Source: Dehalococcoidales bacterium | GTDB lineage: Bacteria > Chloroflexota > Dehalococcoidia > Lucifugimonadales > Lucifugimonadaceae | Length of the DNA: 36,440 nucleotides | Assembly (NCBI GenBank): GCA_009937255.1 | Contig: JAACCT010000046.1 | Coordinates: 1-36,440 of the forward strand | Reading direction: 5' to 3' | Shown: positions 15,846-24,200 of the stretch, in pieces | How positions within the stretch are numbered: position 1 is the first letter of the stretch | How the letters are laid out: each line of letters starts with the position of its first letter | Translations under genes and position numbers: made by a program | Notes under the pieces: generated by a model | What the model was told of the DNA's origin: nothing | The model's database searches: none | What the model saw: the letters and a program-made list of their open reading frames with translations, nothing else

Positions 15846-17072
15846 TTATTCTTTATCTAACTCAAAAGCTGAGTGCAGAGACTTCACAGCAGAATTTACG
15901 TGATTCTCATTAATAAGGCAAGTAATCCTTATTTCTGAAGTTGTTATCATTTCAATATTTATTTTCTCTTTTCCCAGAGCTATAAACATATCAGTTGCAT
16001 ATCCTGGAGCATTTTGCATTCCTGTGCCAACTAAGCTTATTTTTGCAAATCCCTTCCCTTTAATAATTTCATCAAATTCTAATGAGCTTTCATTCATTAA
16101 AATATCAAAAGCTTTATCAAGGTCATCTTCAGATAAAGAGAATGAAAAATCTATAAATCCATCATAAGGAGTATTTTGCACAATAACATCTATGCTTATT
16201 GATTTTTCTGATAAAGGTTTTAAAATCGAAGCAGCAGTTCCTGGTAAATTTTTTATTTTCTTTATCGTAATTTTAGATACTTTTTTATCAATTGCTATTC
16301 CTGTCACCGTTTTATTATTTTCCATTTCATCTCCTTTAGTAATTAAAGTTCCTTTTTTATTAGAAAAAGTACCGGCAACATAAACAGGAACATTATAGAT
16401 TGAAGCTAGCTCAATAGATCTTGGGTGCATTTTTGCACCTAAAACTGCCATTTCAAGCATATCTTCGTAGTTTATTTTGTCAAGTTTTCTTGCATTATGA
16501 ACAATTCTTGGATCAGTTGTAAAAATACCTTCAACATCCGTATAAATCTCACAAAATTCAGCCTTTAAAGCTGCGGCTATAGCCACTGCAGTAGTATCTG
16601 AACCTCCTCTACCAAGAGTTGTTATGTCGCCATCAATATTAATTCCTTGAAATCCCGCAATAATTATAATGTTGTCATTTTTAATTTCATTCATAATTCT
16701 TGCAGTATTAATATCTGAAATTCTTGCCGATCCATGGATATCATCAGTAATTATTCCAGCCTGTGAACCAGATAAACTAATGACTTTTTTATCTAAAGAT
16801 TTTATAGATATTGCTAAAAGTGTTGATGATACTAGCTCACCTGTAGATAATAAAATATCTTTTTCTCTCAAATCTGGAGGTTTTTTTAAAAAAGTTACTT
16901 CCTTAGACATACTAACCAATTCATCTGTAGTTTTACCCATAGCAGATACTACTACTACTGGATAAAAGCCTTTTTCTTTTGTTTCAGAAATCTTCTTGGC
17001 TATTAGCTTTAATTTTTCCACATCACCTATAGAGGTTCCTCCGTATTTTTGAACTATAATTCTATTTCTCAA
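15846..17072 (-). CDS. lysC: Aspartate kinase
   Basis: Phosphorylates aspartate, the first step toward lysine, threonine and methionine. The 408-residue monofunctional enzyme starts with the catalytic KYGGTS loop (residues 9-14). The nucleotide-binding and aspartate-binding regions include TLGRGGSDTTAVA and EIYTDVEGIFTTDPRIV (near residues 151 to 190). Two ACT domains fill the C-terminal third (about residues 262-405, with INIEMITTSEIRITCLI at the end), so feedback inhibition by lysine and/or threonine is expected. The 5' end overlaps thrB by 11 bp. It is the last gene of proB-proA-thrB-lysC and ends 3 nt from recF. Confidence 0.95.
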   Translation of the reverse strand: MRNRIIVQKYGGTSIGDVEKLKLIAKKISETKEKGFYPVVVVSAMGKTTDELVSMSKEVTFLKKPPDLREKDILLSTGELVSSTLLAISIKSLDKKVISLSGSQAGIITDDIHGSARISDINTARIMNEIKNDNIIIIAGFQGINIDGDITTLGRGGSDTTAVAIAAALKAEFCEIYTDVEGIFTTDPRIVHNARKLDKINYEDMLEMAVLGAKMHPRSIELASIYNVPVYVAGTFSNKKGTLITKGDEMENNKTVTGIAIDKKVSKITIKKIKNLPGTAASILKPLSEKSISIDVIVQNTPYDGFIDFSFSLSEDDLDKAFDILMNESSLEFDEIIKGKGFAKISLVGTGMQNAPGYATDMFIALGKEKINIEMITTSEIRITCLINENHVNSAVKSLHSAFELDKE

Positions 17073-17964
17073 ATACCTTTACCCCTTCTTTAGATATACT
17101 ACAAATAATTCCTTCCCCCTCTATACCAAGCTTATCCGCAGCATCGAGCATTTCATAATTAATAGTTAATTCTTTTTCAAAAGTTATTGCAGATATAGTT
17201 GGGCCAGATCCTGATAAATAACTTCCTAATGCTCCTGCATTACGAGCAGCATTAGAAATAGTATTAAATCCTTTTATTCCAGTAGTTCTGTATTGTTCAT
17301 GAAGTCTATCCTGAAATCCAAATTTTATTTTACTAAAATCATTAGTATTTAATGCGTTTATTAAAAGCGCAGATCTAGAAATATTATATACAGAATCTTG
17401 CCTAGTAACTGTATTTGGTAGTAAGTTTCGTGATTCAGAGGTTAAAATCTTTTGATTAGAAACATAAGAAATGATTTTCAAATCATCTGAGTATTTAACT
17501 GGGCTTATATGCCAGTCATCTAGATCCTTAAAGCCTATAGTAATACCACCATAAATCGCAGGACCAACATTATCAGGATGTCCTTCAAAATCTGCAGCGA
17601 TTTGATATATTTCATCTTTGTTAATATTAATATTATTTATTTTATAAGCCATAATAATTCCAGAAATGACAGTAGCTGAACTACTTCCTAAACCGCCATA
17701 AATTGGAATTCCATTATTACTTATAATTGATATATCAGTATTTTTTTTCCCCAGTAATTCATTAGTTTTTACATAGCACTTATAGAGAAGATTATTTTTT
17801 TCTTTAGAAAGAGTTGATTCACCAAAACCAAGATTTTTGATTGAGAAATCTCCTTCATAAAATTCAACTTCATTCCAAATATCAAGGCATAAACCTATTG
17901 AATCGAAGCCAGACCCTAGATTTGCAGAGGATGCAGGTACTTTGATTATAAATGACTTTCCCAT
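17062..17964 (-). CDS. thrB: Homoserine kinase
   Basis: GHMP-family kinase that phosphorylates homoserine for threonine synthesis. The 300-residue protein has the N-terminal VPASSANLGSGFDSIGLCLD (residues 9-28) and the GHMP ATP-binding loop GLGSSSATVISGI (residues 91-103), which follows IPIYG. A third motif, GALGSYLSGSGPTISA (about residues 243-258), completes the family pattern. It overlaps lysC by 11 bp and follows proA after only 7 nt. The thrB-lysC coupling makes the two threonine-branch enzymes co-translated. No thrC or hom is in the window. Confidence 0.95.
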   Translation of the reverse strand: MGKSFIIKVPASSANLGSGFDSIGLCLDIWNEVEFYEGDFSIKNLGFGESTLSKEKNNLLYKCYVKTNELLGKKNTDISIISNNGIPIYGGLGSSSATVISGIIMAYKINNININKDEIYQIAADFEGHPDNVGPAIYGGITIGFKDLDDWHISPVKYSDDLKIISYVSNQKILTSESRNLLPNTVTRQDSVYNISRSALLINALNTNDFSKIKFGFQDRLHEQYRTTGIKGFNTISNAARNAGALGSYLSGSGPTISAITFEKELTINYEMLDAADKLGIEGEGIICSISKEGVKVFEK

Positions 17965-17971
17965 TTTGTTA

Positions 17972-19231
17972 TTAGCTCCTTAGTTGACCGTTACCACTAA
18001 CAACCCACTTATATGTCATCAAATCATTAATGCCCATTGGACCTCTAGCATGTAATTTATCAGTTGAAACAGCAACTTCTGCTCCTAATCCTAATTCGTA
18101 TCCATCATTAAACCTTGTTGACGTATTATGAAATACAGCTGCAGAATCAACTTTTTCTAAAAAATATTTTGCATTATTAATGTCATTTGTAATTATTGCT
18201 TCTGAGTGCTTAGAGCCATAATCAGAAATATGATCAATAGCTTCTTCTAAATTATTAACTGTTTTAATACTTAATTTTAAATCTAAGAATTCTTCTCCAA
18301 AATCTTCTAGAGATGCTAATTCAACTCCTGAAAAATTTTTTATATTTTCATAAGATTTCTTATCTGCTTTAATTTTTACATTTTTAAGTAATAAAGCTTT
18401 GGTTAAAGGGACAATTATTTGATCTAAAATATTTTCATGAATAATAACTGTATCTAAAGCATTACACACAGAAGGGTTTTGTGTTTTAGCATTATCAATA
18501 ATATTAATTGCTTGATCAAAATCAGCTTTATCATCAATATATGTATGACAAACACCAACTCCTCCAGTTATTGAAGGCATTTTTGCATTTTGATTAACAA
18601 GATTTACTAAAGAAGAAGATCCTCTTGGAATTAATAAATCTATATACTTATCCATGGATAAAAGTAAACTAACAGCTTTTCTGTCTGTGTAATCTAAAAA
18701 ATACATAGAATTTTCTGGGAATCCAGATTCGTCTAATGATTCTTTTACAAGATTAAACAAAAAAAGATTAGTTTTTAGACAATCACTCCCGCCTCTCATT
18801 ATTAGAGCATTTCCAGATTTAATAGCTAAAGATGCAATCTCAATAACCACATTAGGCCTACTTTCAAAAATAACACCTAATACTCCTAAAGGAACCCTAA
18901 CCTTATTTACCATAAGACCATTATCTCTTACTTTTGAACTAATTATTTCTGAAACAGAATCAGGTAGCTCTTTAACAATATTTAAGGACTCCACCATTCT
19001 ATCAATAGTTTCTTCTGTAATTTTCATCCTGTCCAAAATATGATTACCTAATCCTTTTTGAGATGCAGAAGTAAGCTCATCTTCATTAACCTTAATAATC
19101 AAATGTTTATTTGAAAGTAATTTACTAGATAAAAGTTCAATCGCACTCACCCTTTGTTGTGCCGAAAGTAAGCTTAAATTTCTTGAACTCTGCTTAACAT
19201 TAAATATTTTTTTTTCTAAATCATTAATCAT
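17972..19231 (-). CDS. proA: Glutamate-5-semialdehyde dehydrogenase (gamma-glutamyl phosphate reductase)
   Basis: Second step of proline synthesis: reduces glutamyl 5-phosphate with NADPH. The 419-residue aldehyde-dehydrogenase-fold protein has the conserved VPLGVLGVIFESRPNV stretch (about residues 113-128), IPRGSSSLV (about residue 201) and the catalytic Cys C256 in NPSVCNALDTV. The C-terminal GLGAEVAVSTDKLHARGPMGI stretch is the usual end. It starts 2 nt after the stop of proB, so the pair is coupled, and thrB starts 7 nt after it. Length is normal. Confidence 0.97.
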   Translation of the reverse strand: MINDLEKKIFNVKQSSRNLSLLSAQQRVSAIELLSSKLLSNKHLIIKVNEDELTSASQKGLGNHILDRMKITEETIDRMVESLNIVKELPDSVSEIISSKVRDNGLMVNKVRVPLGVLGVIFESRPNVVIEIASLAIKSGNALIMRGGSDCLKTNLFLFNLVKESLDESGFPENSMYFLDYTDRKAVSLLLSMDKYIDLLIPRGSSSLVNLVNQNAKMPSITGGVGVCHTYIDDKADFDQAINIIDNAKTQNPSVCNALDTVIIHENILDQIIVPLTKALLLKNVKIKADKKSYENIKNFSGVELASLEDFGEEFLDLKLSIKTVNNLEEAIDHISDYGSKHSEAIITNDINNAKYFLEKVDSAAVFHNTSTRFNDGYELGLGAEVAVSTDKLHARGPMGINDLMTYKWVVSGNGQLRS

Positions 19232-19233
19232 GT

Positions 19234-20379
19234 TTATTTCTGAATAGTTAATACTAAATTATTTCTATGAACAATTTCAGATCCATAATTTTTTTCTACT
19301 ATATCTTTTATTTTTGAACTATTTATACCTTTTATTTTACTAATTTCAGAGGAAGAGTAATTAGATATTCCCCATCCAATTATCTTAGATTTAGAATTTT
19401 TAATCCCAATTATGTCTCCTCTATTAAATTTTCCAGAAACACTAACAACTCCTGCTGGTAGAATACTACTTTTTGAATTTATGGCTTTTATAGCTCCTAA
19501 ATCAAGAATTATTTCTCCTTTTGAAGACGAGTATCCTGTCATTAGCCATCGTTTTTTAGATTCATGAATACTTTGTTTTGAAATAAACTTAGTACCAATT
19601 TCTTCACCAGAAATTATTCTTTTTATTACGTTTGATTCAGTGCCAGATACTATAAACATATCAGTACCTGAGTTTATAGAAATATACGCTGCTTGGATTT
19701 TTGAAATCATCCCACCTGAACCTATTCCATCTATTGGTCCTTGTGCATATTCAATAATTTTTTCATTTATATCTTCTACTAATTTAATTTTTACAGCATT
19801 AGAATCTAAATTAGGATCACTAGTGTAAAGTGCATCTATACTACCAAGCAAAATCAATATATCAGAATCAATTACATTTGAAACCATAGCGGATAGCCTA
19901 TCATTATCACCATAGGCTCTATTGATGAGCTCATGGGTTGAAACAACATCATTCTCATTAACTATCGGAATAATTCCTAAATTTAATAGTTGATTTAATG
20001 TATTTCTAATATTCAGATAACCTAATCTATTTTCAATATCATCTTTGGATAATAATGCTTGAGAAATAGCTTTGTTATTTTTCGAAAAGCACTTTTCATA
20101 AGCACTCATAAGAATAGGTTGACCAATAGATGCAAGTATTTGTTTTTGAATAATAGATGAGTTGCTGATTGTTATTTTATTATCAAAAGATGAAATATAC
20201 TGTAATCCAGCAGCAACTGCTCCTGAAGATACTATAATTACTTGGTGCCCAGAAGTATGAATAGATGAAATTTGATCACACAAATCTTCCATGACATCAT
20301 AATTTAAAATATTGTTATTTTCTGTAATTAAATTACTGCCTATTTTTACAACTATTCTTATGTTTTTTTCATTTACCAT
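19234..20379 (-). CDS. proB: Glutamate 5-kinase with PUA domain
   Basis: First step of proline synthesis: phosphorylates glutamate. The 381-residue protein starts with the amino-acid-kinase loop VVKIGSNLI (K12 in the ATP site) and continues with VIIVSSGAVAAGL (about residue 48), IVNENDVVS and LILLGSIDALYTSDPNLD. GPIDGIGSGGMISKIQAA (about residue 214) is the second substrate region. A PUA domain (about residues 285-375) is fused at the C terminus, as in many bacterial ProB proteins. Proline feedback inhibition is expected from the family. It leads the leftward proB-proA-thrB-lysC operon and is divergent from mfd, with a 142-bp gap. Confidence 0.96.
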   Translation of the reverse strand: MVNEKNIRIVVKIGSNLITENNNILNYDVMEDLCDQISSIHTSGHQVIIVSSGAVAAGLQYISSFDNKITISNSSIIQKQILASIGQPILMSAYEKCFSKNNKAISQALLSKDDIENRLGYLNIRNTLNQLLNLGIIPIVNENDVVSTHELINRAYGDNDRLSAMVSNVIDSDILILLGSIDALYTSDPNLDSNAVKIKLVEDINEKIIEYAQGPIDGIGSGGMISKIQAAYISINSGTDMFIVSGTESNVIKRIISGEEIGTKFISKQSIHESKKRWLMTGYSSSKGEIILDLGAIKAINSKSSILPAGVVSVSGKFNRGDIIGIKNSKSKIIGWGISNYSSSEISKIKGINSSKIKDIVEKNYGSEIVHRNNLVLTIQK

Positions 20380-20488
20380 TATTTATGCTTTAAATAGAGA
20401 TATGGCAAATGTACCAAAACTAGTCCAAAATTGTTTGAGGCTATTTTTATTATCATTATTCATAGATCATAGAATTATTTTTTTCTAA

Positions 20489-20514
20489 TAGAATATATTA
20501 TAGAATATATTCTA
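20489..20514. promoter_or_regulatory. Operator-like palindrome just upstream of mfd
   Basis: TAGAATATAT occurs at 20489-20498 and again at 20501-20510, 12 bp apart. The second copy is part of a perfect 14-bp palindrome, TAGAATATATTCTA, at 20501-20514, ending 7 bp before the mfd ATG. This spacing and symmetry suit a dimeric repressor covering the mfd start. No matching regulator is in the window. AT-rich DNA makes chance palindromes frequent. Confidence 0.4.
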
Positions 20515-20521
20515 TCCGATT

Positions 20522-23500
20522 ATGAAATTGAGCAATTTGATTGGAATAAATACAGTATTACACAATGATCCCACATTTAAAGATGTGGTTAGTGAATTGC
20601 GCAATTACAAATCACCTAAGATAATATCTCCAAAGCAAACTTTTGCATATATAGTATCTTCTATTGTTCAACTAATAAATAAACCAACTTTAATAATTAC
20701 ATCAAACCCAGAAGAATCAAGAGAGATGGTTGAAAATTTAAATTTTTGGAGCAATAACACCACTAACTTAAATTTTAATGAAAGAAATGAAATATTTTTA
20801 GAAAAATATAAGCCAGATAATAAAAATACTGTAGAAAGAATGAGGTGTTTACAAGCTTTTATAGAAAAAAATTATGATGAAAAAAATCCTATAATATGCT
20901 CATCTATTCATGCATTAACTACAAATACAATATCTAAAAAATTATTTGAAGAATTAAGTATAAAGCTTAAAATTGGAGAAAAAATAGATCCTAAAAAACT
21001 AATATCTATTTTAGTTAAAGGGGGATATATAAATTCATCTATAGTCGAATCTGTTGGTCAGTTTGCAGTAAGAGGAGATATTATTGATATTTTTACCATA
21101 GCAAATAAAAATGCCATCCGAATAGATTTTTTTTATGACACGGTAGAATCTATAAAAATTTTTGAAACATCATCTCAAAAATCTATTAAGAATATAAATG
21201 AAATTTTAATCTCACCTGTGCAAGAAACTAATGTTTTATCTCAAAAATTAGATGAAATAATTGAAAATAATAATAACTTTTTCAATAATAAATCAACTAC
21301 GAATATAAAAGAAATAATAGAAAATTTAAATTCATTAGTAGCTGGAGAATCTGAAGATTTAATAAATTTTTATTCTGGTTTTTTTGATAAAAGTTCAATT
21401 TTTGAATATATAAATGAAGATTTCTTAATTATAAAAATGGAAAATTATAATATAGATTTTGAGCTAGATAATATAACTAAAAGAAGAGAAGAATTAAGAA
21501 AAAATAAAATTTCTAAAAATGAAATTACAGATTTATTCCCTATACCTTATTTAAAAAATAACCTTCTTTCAGATTTTTTAGATAAACATAAAGCTAAAAT
21601 TGAAATCAATCAAAGATCTCATAATAATAAAAAACATTTTAAATTAAATTTTTCTTTACCTAAAATATATAATTTTGATGAAAATAAAATTTCAAGATAT
21701 TTAAACAAAAAAAATAAAGAAGAAAAAGTAATAATTACTACAGATTATCCAAATAGAATAAAGCAGATTTTGGATATGGATAATATAGATATTTTTACAG
21801 ATATTAATCAAATTTCAAACAATAAATTCGTAATTATTTCAAAAAATATTGGAGATGGTTTTAAAATAAATATAGATAACTATCATTACACTATTCTTTC
21901 AGATAAAGAATTATTTGGAATGAAAAAAAAGAGGGTATATAAATCTTACTCAAATAATTTACCATCAACTCATTCATCAGAGCCTTTTAAGATTAATGAT
22001 TTAGTTGTACATATAGATCATGGAGTAGGTAAATTTATAGGTACAACTCAAATTGATACATCAAATCGAGAATTTATAGTTTTGATATATAGAAATGATG
22101 ACAAACTATATGTTCCTTCTGATCAAATTGATAGGATCCAATTGTATAAATCATTCCAAAAAGATACTCCAAGTTTAGATACCTTAGGATCAGAAAAATG
22201 GATAAAATCAAAGAATAAAGTTAAAGAATCTATAGAAGTTTTAGCTGTAGAGCTCTTACAAATTTATGCCGCAAGAGAAAAAATCCAAGGTAAAACTTAT
22301 CCTAAAAAAACAGAGTGGTTTAAAATGCTTGAAGAATCTTTTGAGTTTATAGAAACTAAAGATCAATTAAGTGCAATTGATGATATTAATTTAGACCTAG
22401 TATCAAAAAAACCAATGGATAGACTTTTGTGTGGTGATGTAGGATTTGGAAAAACAGAAGTAGCATTAAGGGCAGCATTTAAAGTTGTAGAAAATGGATA
22501 TCAGGTTGCAATAATGGTACCAACTACAGTTTTAGCATTACAGCATTATAAAACATTTGTAGAAAGATTAAATCCATTCCCTGTTCAAATAGAATATATT
22601 TCAAGATTTGTTTCTGAAAAGCAGCAAAAGGAAATTTTATCTAGATTAGCAGAAGGTAAAGTAGATATTTTAATTGGGACACACAAGCTAATACAAAAAA
22701 ATATAACTTTTAAAAATCTAGGGCTTTTGATTATAGATGAGGAGCATAAGTTTGGTGTTAATCAAAAAGAAATTATTAAACAAAAAGAATTAGATATAGA
22801 TGTATTAAGTTTAAGCGCTACTCCTATTCCGAGAACTTTGAGTCTAGCATTAAATGGTGTTCGAGACTTAAGTATGATTAATACACCTCCTGAGAATAGA
22901 ATTCCAGTGAATACTTACTTGTCCGAATTTTCAGAAGAGTTAATAAAAGAGGTCATTATGAGAGAAATAGATCGTAAAGGTCAAGTTTTTTTTGTAAATA
23001 ATGAAGTATTTAATATAGAAATAATTGCTAATAATATTAAAAGAATAGTGCCTGAAGCAAAAATTTCTATTGCTCATGGGCAAATGGATAAAAATAACTT
23101 AGAAAAAATAATAACAGATTTTGCTTCAAATAAATCTCATGTATTAGTTTGTACAACTATTATAGAATCAGGTATAGATATGCCTAATGTAAATACATTA
23201 ATAGTAAATAATGCTAATAAATTTGGTTTATCTCAGTTGTATCAAATGAAAGGAAGAATAGGAAGAAGTGAAAAAACATCATATGCGTACTTTCTAACAC
23301 CTTCTAAATCTAGGCTTAATTCAATTTCTGAAGAAAGACTTGATGCTATTATTTCTTCTTCTGAATTCGGGTCTGGTTATGATATTGCTATAAGAGATCT
23401 AGAGATACGAGGAGCAGGAAATATACTAGGGAAAGAACAAAGTGGGCATATAAGTTCAATTGGCTTTGAACTTTACAACTCTTTATTAGAATCTGCAATA

Positions 23501-24018
23501 AATTCATTAAAAAAGGAGAAGAAAGTAATCTTAATTTTTTCCTTATGAATACAGTTGATATAAATATAAGTTCAAGAATTCCCGAAGATTATATCGATGA
23601 TATAAAAGTAAGATTAAATATTTATATGAGGTTATCAAAAACTAGAGATCTTAATGATTTAAAAAGTTTAATTAATGAAATCAAAGATAGATTTGGATTA
23701 ATTCCTGAAGAACTAACTAGATTATTTCTAATAACAAAAATTAAAGTACTTTGTCATAAATATAAACATATTGTTTCAATAAAAGGAGATAAAAATAGGA
23801 TTACAATTAAATTTGACGACTCTCTTCTAGGTATAAAAGCCTTTTTAGAAGGAAATCTTGATGAAGAATTTGAAATTAAATCTAAAACTATGATTTTCTA
23901 CCCTGAAAATTCCGATAGGGTACTGGAAGAGTTAGATATTTTTATAAAAAGACTTATGGATTTACAAAAAGAAATTTTAGAAAAATTCAATCAAGCTACA
24001 CTATTGTCTGAAAAATAA
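20522..24018 (+). CDS. mfd: Transcription-repair coupling factor, needing a -1 frameshift
   Basis: Removes RNA polymerase stalled at DNA damage and recruits UvrA. The frame from 20522 stops at a TGA (23546-23548) after the translocase; the C-terminal domain lies in the -1 frame, to TAA at 24018. Joined at A-AAA-AAG (23509-23515), the protein has about 1165 residues, normal for Mfd. Domains in order: UvrB-like part (1-400), CarD-like RNA-polymerase-interaction domain (about 483-537, NDLVVHIDHGVGKF), Walker A GDVGFGKTE (about 636), DEEH box IIDEEHKFG (about 738), SATPIPRT, IIESGIDMPNVNT, QMKGRIGRSEK, then the C-terminal domain (SSRIPEDYIDD to the end). ATG of the second part overlaps the TGA as ATGA, so a split, coupled pair is also possible. 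Confidence 0.9.
23509..23544 (+). other. Slippery A-AAA-AAG heptamer and pairing element in mfd
   Basis: In the mfd frame the codons TTA AAA AAG give A-AAA-AAG at 23509-23515, the same heptamer as in E. coli dnaX. A -1 slip there continues G-E-E-S-N-L-N-F-F-L and then MNTVDIN, restoring the C-terminal domain. AAGGAGAAGA (23513-23522) can pair with TTTTTTCCTT (23535-23544) through ten pairs, two of them G-U. This stem begins inside the heptamer, unlike the usual 5-9 nt spacer, so as a stimulator it is atypical. Confidence 0.5.
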
Positions 24019-24102
24019 AGAAATTTTATAGTTTTCCCTAAAAGAAGATTTGAAGTTCCTTCTAATTAAGATAACTTAAATTCATCTAAATACAGAACTT
24101 CG

Positions 24103-24135
24103 ATTAATAAAATAAAACCAGTTTATTTTATTAAT
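24103..24135. terminator. Fourteen-bp all-A/U hairpin between mfd and the dehydratase gene
   Basis: ATTAATAAAATAAA (24103-24116) and TTTATTTTATTAAT (24122-24135) are perfect inverted copies with the loop ACCAG. It is the only strong hairpin in the mfd-dehydratase gap and could terminate mfd transcripts. The stem has no G-C pair, so its strength as an intrinsic terminator is uncertain. Confidence 0.45.
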
Positions 24136-24163
24136 TGTTAGTATAAAACCAATATGTTATTAT
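24135..24163 (+). promoter_or_regulatory. Sigma-70-like promoter of the sugar-acid/sulfatase operon
   Basis: TTGTTA (24135-24140), a 17-nt spacer and TATTAT (24158-24163) match -35 and -10 boxes at four and five of six positions. The predicted start near 24170 leaves about a 30-nt leader before the GTG at 24201, with AGGAGA at 24188-24193. No other promoter of this quality was noticed in the following ten genes. Confidence 0.5.
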
Positions 24164-24182
24164 GTACTAATATCAATACATA
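24161..24182. promoter_or_regulatory. Possible operator over the operon start site
   Basis: TATGTA (24161-24166) and TACATA (24177-24182) are inverted with a 10-nt spacer. They span from the -10 box past the predicted transcription start, where a repressor would block transcription. A match of six bases per half is weak evidence. Confidence 0.25.
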
Positions 24183-24200
24183 TTCATAGGAGAGATTTTG

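Noticed and set aside
23545-24018. Independent gene after mfd
   Set aside because: It encodes the C-terminal Mfd domain, and no stand-alone form is known to me; a translationally coupled split remains possible and is noted there.
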